64,000 bases of DNA from Onthophagus taurus (taxonomy: Eukaryota > Arthropoda > Insecta > Coleoptera > Scarabaeidae): NCBI RefSeq assembly GCF_036711975.1, contig NC_091973.1, forward strand, positions 7,068,001 to 7,132,000, given 5' to 3'. The notes under the pieces were generated by a model, which saw nothing but the letters and a program-made list of their open reading frames with translations, did not search any database and had not been told where the DNA came from. The translations under genes and the position numbers were made by a program. Positions 33,481 through 45,400 of this stretch are shown piece after piece. Every line of letters starts with the position of its first letter. Position 1 is the first letter of the stretch.

Positions 33481-34464
33481 TTACAAATTCACTCCTAAAG
33501 CTTTAGGCAAGGTGATACCACATTTTCCATTAAAATAAAATTTAAAGTCATCACTGGCTGGTTCTTCATTTATGTTAAATTCAGCGACAGGTTTTCCGCG
33601 TTCAGCAATTGTAGGAGCAAACATAGCTGCTGGATATACCACGGATGAAGTCCCCACAACAATGCACATATCTGCTGTTTCCACAAGTGACACTATAAAA
33701 AAAATTGAAAAAATTTTTTGCAAATAAGTTTATAATTATTTAACTTACTTGCTTTTTCAATTGTCTCTGGATCCAACATTTCTCCAAACCACACAATATA
33801 TGGTCTAACTAATGAACCACATTTTGAGCATTTGGGTAATTCATCTATGGGAATTTGAGATTCATTGGTGTCCTTTGCAATGGGATCACCTTTATCTTTT
33901 AATGCTTCGCAAATTGGATTATCAATATTAACATCAATAAATTTGCACTTGGTACATTTCACTTTTGTTAATGATCCATGTAGTTCAATTACTTCTTTTG
34001 AACCTGCCCGAAAATGTAAACCATCTACATTTTGAGTAATGATGTGGAATTGTCTGCCTTCCTGTTTACAACGTTCTTCATAAAGTGCCAAGGCATAATG
34101 GGCCTGGAAAACAAATTTTGTACAAAAGAAATTAAATATTTATGAAGTTACTCACATTATTTGGAATACTATTAAAAGCAATGTTTCTTCGATAATGATA
34201 AAATTCCCAAACTAAGGCAGGATTTCTTTGAAAAGCTTCTGGTGTGGCTAATTCAGTAGCTCGATGATTTCTCCACCAACCGCCAGCCCCTCGAAAAACA
34301 GGAATCCCTGATTCGGCGGAAACACCAGCGCCTGTTAGGGCTATTATATTCTGGGCCTTATCCAAGATTTTTTTAAAACTTGCGTAATCAGACTGAAATC
34401 TTGACATTTCTTGGGTGATGGCACGTAAGTTTTTTAATAATATACCACGCGTCAACCGATTCAT
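33481..34464 (-). CDS. Sirt5: NAD-dependent protein deacylase sirtuin-5
   Basis: Three exons on the minus strand, 34464-34156, 34103-33749 and 33692-33481, with GT-AG junctions and matching phases; 291 residues (human SIRT5 about 310). Residues 45-59 ([15 protein letters not shown]) bind [12 protein letters not shown] follows, and H145 in IELHGS is the expected catalytic base. Zinc ligands are C153/C156 and C195/C198. FYHYRR places Tyr89 and Arg92 where SIRT5 has the Tyr-Arg pair that selects succinyl, malonyl and glutaryl lysine, so acyl specificity is expected to be kept. [16 protein letters not shown] closes the Rossmann fold. The N-terminus is basic with few acids ([17 protein letters not shown]), consistent with mitochondrial import. 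The second zinc pair is CxxC, slightly tighter than in human. Confidence 0.95.
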
Positions 34465-34764
34465 TAATTACAAATCTAAAATAACTTTGTTTTAGGCGAA
34501 ATAGAGGTTAGGAATAAAAAAAAAAACATGGAGTTGTGTCAAATGTCAATACATGTACGTGTACAGTGACTACAAAAAGTATTAGCTCACCATGTGTATT
34601 CGTACTATTAATTTGATAAAAATAAAATAAATTGCAATAGAAAAGATTTATTATAATACAAATAGACGTTGTAATGTCCTTATAAGAAATTAGTGACCGT
34701 AAAAAGTATATTGCCACATTATTGCGATATTATTTGAATAAAAATGAAATTAATAAGAAAATGA
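34465..34764. other. Upstream region of SIRT5
   Basis: AT-rich sequence without satellite. It contains GTACAGTGACTACAAAAAGT (34560-34580), which looks like the end of a mariner-type element, but I found no partner end. The SIRT5 promoter must lie here; no core element is recognisable. Confidence 0.3.
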
Positions 34765-34939
34765 AATGAATTTTTTAATGCTAATTTAATTAACGAAGCA
34801 ACTCTAAAAAGAGGATACTTTAATTAATAATTGGCGATATTTACACATTTTGAAAATTTTATCAAAACTTCAAATATTGTTTTCTCAAAAACTTTGGGAC
34901 ATTTTTTTTACTCATATTCCAAGAAATGCATTTTATACG
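34765..34939. repeat. Right inverted arm and S1-to-S2 satellite junction
   Basis: 34765-34845 is the inverse of 32538-32620. It continues as about 130 bp of degenerate S1 in reverse orientation (AAACTTCAAATATTGTTTTC, then a deletion, then ATTCCAAGAAATGCATTTTA). It then switches within a few bases to satellite S2 (AGCTTCAACTTGTGATATAA) near 34945. Two unrelated satellites are thus directly fused. Confidence 0.8.
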
Positions 34940-37900
34940 AATTTTAGCTTCAACTTGTGATATAAATCGTTTCGTAACTCCAAAAAATAAAGTTACTACG
35001 ATTTTTTTAAATTTTGACGTTTTCGAACATAACCTAATTCAAGTTAATTAATTTTGAAGAACTTTTTTCTAAAAATTTTTATTATTAACATATTAATTTT
35101 TAAATCATATCAGGAAATATCATCCTTTATCTTCAATTTGTGATATAAATCACTTCTTAATTCGAACAAATAAATTCAAGACGTTTTTTTTTTAATTTTG
35201 GCATGTTCGAGATTATTTTTTTTTAACTTTTTCTACAAATTTTTATTATTAATACAACTATTTTTATACCACATCCAAAAATATGTTATTTAAGCTTCAA
35301 CTTGTGATATAAATCGTTTCGTAACTCCAAAAAATAAAGTTAATACGAATTTTTGAAAACTTTTACTTTTTCGAACATAACCTAATTCAAGTTAATTAAT
35401 TTTGAAGAATTTTTTTCTAAAAATTTTTATTACTAACATATTAATTTTTAAATTCATATTATAAAATATCATCCTTTATCTTCAATTTGTGATATAAATC
35501 ACTTCTTAATTCGAACAAATAAATTCAAGACGATTTTTTTAATTTTGGCATGTTCAAGATTATTTTTTTTTAACTTTCTCTACAAATTTTTATTATTAAT
35601 ACAACTATTTTTATACCACATCCAAAAATATGTTATTTTAGCTTCAACTTGTGATATAAATCGTTTCGTAACTCCAAAAAATAAAGTTAATACGAATTTT
35701 TAAAACTTTGACGTTTTCGAACATAACCTAATTCAAGTTAATTAATTTTGAAGAACTTTTTTTTAAAAATTTTTATTCTTAACATATTAATTTTTAAATC
35801 ATATTATAAAATATCATCCTTTATCTTCAATTTGTGATATAAATCACTTCTTAATTCCAACAAATAAAGTTAATGCGATTTTTTTTAATTTTGGCATGTT
35901 CGAGATTATTTTTTTTTTATCTTTTTCTACAAATTTTAATTATTAACAAGACTATTATTATACCACATCCAAAAATATAATATTTTAGCTTCAACTTGTG
36001 ATATAAATCGTTTCGTAATTCCAAAAAATAAAGTTACTACGAATTTTTAATATTTTGACGTTTTCGAACATAACCTAATTCAAGTTAATTAATTTTGAAG
36101 AACTTTTTTCTAAAAATTTTTAGTGTTAACATATTAACTTTTAAATCATATCAAGAAATATCATCCTTTATCTTCAATTTGTGATATAAATCACTTCTTA
36201 ATTCCAACAAATAACGTTAAGGCGATTTTTTTAAATTTTGGCATGTTCGAGATTATTTTTTTTTTATCTTTTTCTACAAATTTTAATTATTAACACGACT
36301 ATTTTTATACCAGATCCAAAAATATAATATTTTGGCTTCAACTTGTGATATAAATCGTTTTATAACTCAAAAAAATTAAGTTAATACGATTTTTTTTTAA
36401 TTTTGACGTTTTCGAACATAACCTAATTCAAGTTAATTAATTTTGAAAAACTTTTTTCTAAAAATTTTTATTATTAACATATTAATTTTTAAATCATATC
36501 AGGAAATATCATCCTTTATCTTCAATTTGTGATATAAATCACTTCTTAATTCGAACAAATAAATTCAAGACGATTTTTTTTAATTTTGGCATGTTCGAGA
36601 TAATTTTTTTTTTAACTTTCTCTACAAATTTTTATTATTAATACAACTATTTTTATACCACATCCAAAAATATGTTATTTTAGCTTCAACTTGTGATATA
36701 AATCGTTTCGTAACTCTAAAAAATGAAGTTAATACGAATTTTTAAAATTTTGACGTTTTCGAACATAACCTAATTCAAGTTAATTAATTTTGAAGAACTT
36801 TTTTCTAAAAATTTTTATTATTAACATATAAATTTTTAAATCATATCAGGAAATATCATCCTTTATCTTCAATTTGTGATATAAATCACTTCTTAATTCG
36901 AACAAATAAATTCAAGACGATTTTTTTTAATTTTGGCATGTTCGAGATTATTTTTTTTTAACTTTTTCTACAAATTTTTATTATTAATACAACTATTTTT
37001 ATACCACATCCAAAAATATGTTATTTTAGCTTCAACTTGTGATATAAATCATTTCGTAACTCCAAAAAATAAAGTTAATACGAATTTTTGAAAATTTTTA
37101 CTTTTTCGAACATAACCTAATTCAAGTTAATTAATTTTGAAGAACTTTTTTCTCAAAATTTTATTATTAACATATTAATTTTTAAATCATACCAGGAAAT
37201 ACCATCCTTTATCTTCAATTTGTGATATAAATCACTTCTTAATTCCAACAAATAAAGTTAAGGCGATTTTTTTTTAATTTTGGCATATTCGAGATTATTT
37301 TCTTTAATCTTTTTCCACAAATTTTAATTATTAACACGACTATTTTTATAGCACATCCAAAAATATAATATTTTAGCTTCAACTTGTGATATAAATCGTT
37401 TCGTAACTCTAAAAAATGAAGTTAATACCATTTTTTTTAATTTTGACGTTTTCGAACATAACCTAATTCAAGTTAATTAATTTTGAAGAACTTTTTTCTA
37501 AAAATTTTTATTATTAACATATTAATTTTTAAATCATATCAGGAAATATCATCCTTTATCTTCAATTTGTGATATAAATCACTTCTTAATTCGAACAAAT
37601 AAATTCAACACGATTTTTTTAATTTTGGCATGTTCGAGATTATTTTTTTTTAACTTTCTCTACAAATTTTTATTATTAACACAACTATTTTTATACCACA
37701 TCCAAAAATATAATATTTTAGCTTCAACTTTTGATATAAATCGTTTTATAACTCAAAAAAATGAAATTAATACGATTTTTTTTAAATTTTGACGTTTTCG
37801 AACATAACCTAATTCAAGTTAATTAATTTTGAAGAACTTTTTTCTAAAAATTTTTATTATTAATATATTAATTTTTAAGTCATATTATAAAGTATCATCC

Positions 37901-40025
37901 TTTATCTTCAATTTGTGATATAAATCACTTCTTAATTCTAACAAATAAATTCAAGACGATTTTTTTAAATTTTAGCATGTTCGAGATTATTTTTTTTTAA
38001 CTTTCTCTACAAATTTTTATTATTAATACAACTATTTTCATACCACATCCAAAAATATGTTATTTTAGCTTCAACTTGTGATATAAATCGTTTCGTGACT
38101 CCAAAAAATAAAGTTAATACGAATTTTTAAAATTTTGACGTTTTCGAACATTACCTAATACAAGTTAATTAATTTTGAAGAACTTTTTTCTAAAAATTTT
38201 TATTATTAACATATTAATTTTTAAATCATATCAGGAAATATCATCCTTTATCTTCAATTTGTGATATAAATCACTTCTTAATTCCAACAAATAACGTTAA
38301 GGCGATTTTTTTTAATTTTGGCATGTTCGAGATTATTTTTTTTTTATCTTTTTCTACAAATTTTAATTATTAACACGACTATTTTTATACCACATTCAAA
38401 AATATAATATTTTAGCTTCAACTTGTGATATAAATCGTTTCGTAACTCCAAAAAATAAAGTTAATACGAATTTTTAAAATTTTGACGTTTTCGAACATAA
38501 CCTAATTCAAGTTAATTAATTTTGAAGAACTTTTTTCTAAAAATTTTTATTATTAACATATTAATTTTTAAATCATATCAGGAAATATCATCCTTTATCT
38601 TCAATTTGTGATATAAATCACTTCTTAATTCGAACAAATAAATTCAAGACGATTTTTTTTAATTTTGGCATGTTCGAGATTATTTTTTTTTAACTTTTTC
38701 TACAAATTTTTGTTATTAACACAACTATTTATATACCACATCCAAAAATATAATATTTTAGCTTCAACTTGTGATATAAATCGCTTCGTAACTCAAAAAA
38801 ATGAAGTTAATACGATTTTTTTTAATTTTGACGTTTTCGAACATAACCTAATTCAAGTTAATTAATTTTGAAGAACTTTTTTCTAAGAATTTTTATTATT
38901 AACATATTAATTTTTAAATCATATCAGGAAATATCATCCTTTATCTTCAATTTGTGATATAAATCTCTTCTTAATTCCAACAAATAAAGTTAAGGCGATT
39001 TTTTTAATTTTGGCATGTTCGAGATTATTTTTTTTTTAACTTTCTCTACAAATTTTTATTATTAATACAACTATTTTTATACCACATCCAAAAATATGTT
39101 ATTTTAGCTTCAACTTGTGATATAAATCGTTTCGTAACTCTAAAAAATGAAGTTAATACGAATTTTTAAAATTTTGACGTTTTCGAACATAACCTAATTC
39201 AAGTTAACTAATTTTGAAGAACTTTTCTCTAAAAATTTTTATTACTAACATATTAATTTTTAAATCATATTATAAAATATCATCCTTTATCTTCAATTTG
39301 TGATATAAATCACTTCTTAATTCGAACAAATAAATTCAAGACGATTTTTTTAATTTTGGCATGTTCGAGATTATTTTTTTTTAACTTTCTCTACAAATTT
39401 TTATTATTAATACAACTATTTTTATACCACATCCAAAAATATGTTATTTTAGCTTCAACTTGTGATATAAATCGTTTCGTAACTCTAAAAAATGAAGTTA
39501 ATACCATTTTTTTTAATTTTGACGTTTTCGAACATAACCTAATTCAAGTTACTTAATTTTGAAGAACTTTTTTCTAAAAAATTTTATTATTAACATATTA
39601 ATTTTTAAATCATATCAGGAAATATCATCCTTTATCTTCAATTTGTGATATAAATCACTTCTTAATTCGAACAAATAAATTCAAGACGATTTTTTTTAAT
39701 TTTGGCATGTTCGAGATTATTTTTTTTTTAACTTTCTCTACAAATTTTTATTATTAATACAACTATTTTTATACCACATCCAAAAATATGTTATTTTAGC
39801 TTCAACTTGTGATATAAATCGTTTCGTAACTCTAAAAAATGAAGTTAATACGAATTTTTAAAATTTTGACGTTTTCGAACATAACCTAATTCAAGTTAAT
39901 TCATTTTGAAGAACTTTTTTCTAAAAATTTTTATTATTAACATATTAATTTTTAAATCATATTATAAAATATCATCCTTTATCTTCAATTTGTGATATAA
40001 ATCACTTCTTAATTCCAACAAATAA
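34940..40025. repeat. Satellite S2 array, about 346-bp dimer
   Basis: About 14.7 copies. The marker CATCCTTTATCTTCAATTTG recurs every 345-349 bp (35121, 35470, 35815 and so on). Each dimer has two related halves of about 173 bp: one with CTTCAACTTGTGATATAAAT then CGTTTCGTAAC and a TTTTGACGTTTTCGAAC word, the other with CTTCAATTTGTGATATAAAT then CACTTCTTAATTC and TTTTGGCATGTTCGAGA. Short ORFs inside are by-products of the repeat. Confidence 0.95.
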
Positions 40026-40029
40026 TTTA

Positions 40030-41690
40030 TTATTATTTAAATTATTATTTTTATTAATTTAGTGTGAGTTAACCCAACTTATTTTTGATACGAGAGAGAG
40101 AAAACAAATTTTATTTTTGGGTGCAAAAAATACAAATAAATTTAAAAAAAAGGAGTATATAAGTACAAAAAAAAGTTATAAATTAAAACTCAGTTTTCAC
40201 TTTCATCTTCACTTTGATGGCGTGGGCAGAGAATTTTAGGGTTCTGTCGAGTGTTATGCCTAGGTATTTGCAGGTTGGTGAGACTGAGAGGGGAGTGATT
40301 GTAGGAGAAGGATTGAAGGATGAAGAATTAGCTTTCGGATCAAAGAGGCAACGTCCCTGTCGTGCGAAATCAGTGTTGTGTCATCGGCGTATAGTAGAGT
40401 ATATTTATTCACATCAAAGGCGTCTGGATTGTTGTCGTAAATATCGTGGCAGAAGACGTTGTATAGAGAAGGAGAGATGGGAGATCCCTGCTAGAGTGAT
40501 GGTTTTTCAGCTTCACAGAACAAGAGCGATCTGAAAGGAATTGCCTTATCAAATTTAGGAGGTAATATGGAACATTTAACTTATCCAGTTTGAATAGTAG
40601 GCCTTTGTGCCAGACTGAGTCGAAAGCCTTTTGGACATCCAGAAACACAGCAGCGGATTTACGTTTTTGATAGCGTGCCGCTTGAAAGATGGAAACCAAT
40701 ACCGTAAGTGGAATTGGTTGGAATCGAAATTGATAGGGTGGGATGTTCTTTGAGACGACAGCCAGAAGCTTGTTCTTGAGATGTGTCTCGAGAAGCTTTC
40801 ATATCACTGGCAGCAGTGAGATCGGGCGGTAGTTTGCTGGATCGGAAAGTAACGAATCCTTGGGGATGCAGATTACGATACAGATCCTCCAGTCTCGTGG
40901 AAAATATTGAGTCATGAGGCAGAAGTTAATTATTTCCCTGATGTAGGAGTGAATATCAAGGTCCAAGCTTCTCAACACCTTCCTCGAGATGTTATCATAA
41001 CCAGGAGCCGTGTTCTTTCCTTGGCCTAGAAGAGTGAAATACTCGTCCTTCAGCATAATAGTATCCTCAGGTGTTTCAGAGGAATTTATAAAAGCAAGTT
41101 GATACCAGTTGTCTATTGTGCTTTTGTTCTGCGAACAAAATGAGGCATCCTCAGCAAACGAAAATATTCCTTCCAGGTAGTCAGCATGGATGTTAACAAT
41201 CTCTTCAGGGTTCGAATACGCAGTTCCATTAGTGGGATCGGTAAGCTCTTTTGTTTCAGAAAACTTTTGGTATCTAGACAGTTTACGAACTTCCTGCCAA
41301 TAATTTTTCCCCTTACATGAATTGATTTTGTTACAGGCTTCCATATATTTCTCCATTCTATATTGCTGTACTAGGTTTTGTTGAGCTCGTTAAACTTTTT
41401 TTTTCAGTTCAGGGATCTCGCATGCTGTAAAGTCTCGGAACAGCCGTCTCTTATCTTTGATTAGGCGGATGATGAATGGTGGTAACGGAAAGGTGTAATA
41501 TTTACAAATTCTAGATGGGCTCGCTTCGTCCTTTGCTGAGTTGACTCTCTCCATGTTGCAAAGTTTGTAATTTTTAGTTATAGTTGGAGCAGGTTTAGAT
41601 AACTTTGCTGTGTTGATGTGAACAAGAATACCAAGGTGGTCGAAGCACAGATCAGGAACGACCTCTACCAGATCCAATCTTTAAAGTTAA
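40030..41690 (-). mobile_element. 5'-truncated jockey-like non-LTR retrotransposon
   Basis: Minus strand. It starts in the end of the endonuclease (FDHLGILVHI, about 41620), then linker (41677-41390 and 41356-40799), RT start (DWRICIVICIPKDSLLSDPA and NYRPISLLPVI), RT core (SAAVFLDVQKAFDSVWHKGL, 40660-40600) and a catalytic TLLYADDT at about 40400-40375. A C-terminal YLGITLDRTLKFSAH follows, at about 40265-40220. The 3' tail is AT-rich with AATAATAAT words and abuts the S2 array. Frames are broken at about 41370, 40750 and 40430. Inactive. Confidence 0.85.
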
Positions 41691-41717
41691 TATAAGATTT
41701 TGATTTTGTCTAATGTA

Positions 41718-42198
41718 CAATGTGTTAATTAATTATCGTACCCGACAAAGTATGCAACCAATATCACAGATTGGTATTGCAACGCGACGAAAGTTCCTAA
41801 AAGCAATGGCGACAATTCATTAACTTTAAAAGCCGTTTAAAATATATTTTAATAATTAAAAAAATATTTTAAATATAAAAAAACAATCCAACTTTTTGTC
41901 CTTTTATTTAAAATAATTTTTAGTGTACCCATAGACTGAAGTTAATGTTGAAAGTAGTGGTTATTTTGACTTGTCTGTTGACTTAAAGCAATTGCTAGAA
42001 ACAACGGTAGGTCTAAAAAGAACTGTTTCGAAAAATATAGAGGCAGCAACAAAGCGTACGACAATCACAACAATAACACACGATCAGCTGTCAACATCTG
42101 GTTACTAATTTAAAATTATCCAAGCTACCACTACATATTGAGATATGCAGCCAATATTACACAGGTCACATGGGTTACAATAATTAATTAACACAGTG
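41718..42198. mobile_element. 481-bp member of the AGTGTGTTAATTAATTATCG family
   Basis: The left end CAATGTGTTAATTAATTATC and right end ATAATTAATTAACACAGTG are inverted and TA-flanked. The left interior has GTATGCAACCAATATCACAG as in the other copies. About 350 bp of unrelated sequence lies between the conserved ends. It shows that this family carries different internal cargo in different copies. Confidence 0.7.
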
Positions 42199-42437
42199 TA
42201 TGTGATTTGCTATAATGTAGTTTCCAATTAGGTGTGATTTCGGATGGTAACTATTGATGTTTGCATATAATAATTAATTTTTGACAATTAATAATCTATA
42301 TTATCAAGTTTAGTGTAGGGTATATAATATAAATAAGAATATGTTAAGCAACCAACTTTACTTCATAATAATATATTAATTAAAATGCATACAAAAATGT
42401 TATGGCATAATCAAAAGCGATTTTTGTTGCATAATGT

Positions 42438-45400
42438 TTAGTTTGTAAGAGTATGCGTTAAAATCCAAGGTAAATATTTATTAACTCTCGTATAAACTCC
42501 AGGATTGGTTTTTAATCCGCATCCAATTCCCCAAGAAACAATCCCAATAGCAACCCATCTCCCATTCTCTAATTGGTATAGCAAAGGACTCCCGGAATCG
42601 CCCTAAATATTATTTAAAATTTTATAAAATTGTAGCAATAAAATGTTTTTTCATACTTTGCACGAATCCAGATCGCCATCATATCCAGCGGCACACATAT
42701 TATTTTCCGTAATCCTTTGTGCATAAGAATCGATGCATTTTTGTTGAGGCCAAACTGGGACAGAAATCTCTAAAAGGGTTTCGCTCGTTGGGCCCCCATA
42801 ATAAACTTGGCCCCATCCTGCCACAGCAACTGTTTCGTTTTCAAACGATCTATTTATCGGAGGCAGACAAATTGGCCAAATATACGAGTTGAAAGTGGTT
42901 GGTTTTTGTAGTCTCACAATCGCCAAGTCGTTTTCAAAGCTGGCCGAGTTAAATTCCTCGTGGGTAATTAACGATGAGATGAGGAAATCTTTCGAACGCG
43001 TTTCGTTTCGTCTCAAAAAATCGTATTCTCCTAATCGAACACGAATGTTTTCTTTGCGAATACTAAAATTAGAGGAGAATAATTAAAAATGTATACAGTG
43101 TGTTTCATTTTAGTTGTCACAACAGATATCTACAGTGTGTTTATTAATTATCGTACCCGTCGTCATCAATGCAAGTATGCAACCAATATCACAGTATTTG
43201 GAGTTTCATAACTTAAAAATTATTATCACAACCCAACAAATAAAGTCAAGCCGATTTTTTTAATTTTGGCATGTTCGAGATTATTTTTTTTTAACTTTTT
43301 TTACAAAATTTTTATTATTAACACAGCTATTTTTATACCACATCCAAAAATATAATATTTTAGCTTTAACTTGTGATATAAATCGTTTCGTAACTCAAAA
43401 AAATTAAGTTAATACGATTTTTTTTTAATTTTGTCGTTTTCGAATTTAACCTAATTAAAGTTAATTCATCTTGAAGAACTTTTCTCTACAAACTTTTATT
43501 ATTAACATATCAATTTTTAAATCATATCATGAAATATCATCCTTTATTTTTAATTTGTGATATAAATCACTTCTTAATTCCAACAAATAAAGTCAAGGCG
43601 ATTTTTTTAATTTTGGCATGTTCGAGATTATTTTTTTTTAACTTTTTCTACAAATTTTTATTATTAACACAACTATTTTTATACCACATCCGAAAATATA
43701 CTATTTTAGCTTCAACTTGTGATATAAATCGTTTCGTAACTCAAAAAAATGAAGTTAATACGATTTTTTTTAATTTTGTCGTTTTCGAATTTAACCTAAT
43801 TCAAGTTAATTCATTTTGAAGAACTTTTTTCTACAAACTTTTATTATTAACATATCAATTTTTAAATCATATCATGAAATATCATCCTTTATCTTCAATT
43901 TGTGACATAAATCACTTCTTAATTCCAACAAATAAAATCAAGGCGATTTTTTTTAATTTTGGCATGTTCGAGATTATTTTTTTTTAATTTTTTCTACAAA
44001 TTTTTATTATTAACACAACTATTTTTATACCACATCCAAAAATATAATATTTTAGCTTCAACTTGTGATATAAATCGTTTCGTAACTCAAAAAAATGAAG
44101 CTAATACGATTTTTTTTTAATTTTGTCGTTTTCGAATTTAACCTAATTAAACTTAATTCATCTTGAAGAACTTTTCTCTACAAACTTTTATTATTAACAT
44201 ATCAATTTTTAAATCATATCATGAAATCTCATCCTTTATCTTTAATTTGTGATATAAATCACTTCTTAATTCCAACAAATTAAGTCAAGGCGATTTTTTT
44301 TAATTTTTGTTTGTTCGAGATTATTTTTTTTTAACTTTTTCTACAAATTTTTATTATTAACACAACTATTTTTATACCACATCCAAAAATATAATATTTT
44401 AGCTTCAACTTGTGATATAAATCGTTTCGTAACTCAAAAAAATGAAGTTAATGCGATTTTTTTTAATTTTGACGTTTTCGAACATAATCTAATTCAAATT
44501 AATTCATTTTGAAGAACTTTTCTCTACAAACTTTTATTATTAACATATTAATTTTTAAATCATATCATGAAATATCATCCTTTATCTTCAATTTGTGATA
44601 TAAATCACTTCTTAATTCAAAGAAATAAAGTCAAGGCGATTTTTTTAATTTTGGCATGTTCGAGATTATTTTTTTTTAACTTTTTTTACAAATTTTTATT
44701 ATTAACACAACTATTTTTATACCACATCCAAAAATATAATATTTTAGTTTCAACTTGTGATATAAATCGTTTCGTAACTCTAAAAAATAAAGTTAATATG
44801 ATTTTTTTTTAATTTTGACGTTTTAGAATTTAACCTAATTCAAGTTAATTCATTTTGAAGAACTTTTCTCTACAAACTTTTATTATTAACATATCAATTT
44901 TTAAATCATATCATGAAACATCATCCTTTATCTTTAATTTGTGATATAAATCACTTCTTAATTCCAACAAATAAAGTAAAGGCGATTTTTTTAATTTTGG
45001 CATGTTCGAGATTTTTTTTTTTTAACTTTTTTTACAAATTTTTATTATTAACACAACTATTCTTATACCACAACCAAAAATATAATATTTTAGTTTCAAC
45101 TTGTGATATAAATCGTTCCGCAACTCAAAAAAATGAAGTTAATACGATTTTTTTTTAATTTTGTCGTTTTCGAATTTAACCTAATTCAAGTTAATCCATT
45201 TTGAAGAACTTTTCTCTACAAACTTTTATTATTAACATATCAATTTTTAAATCATATCATGAAATACCATCCTTTATCTTTAATTTGTGATATAAATCAC
45301 TTCTTAAATCGAACAAATAAATTCAAGGCGATTTTTTTAATTTTGGCATGTTCGAGATTATTTTTTTTAACTTTTTCTACAAATTTTTATTATTAACACA

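Noticed and set aside
34560-34580. Mariner-like end GTACAGTGACTACAAAAAGT upstream of SIRT5
   Set aside because: No inverted partner was found within the window, so it is not called as an element.
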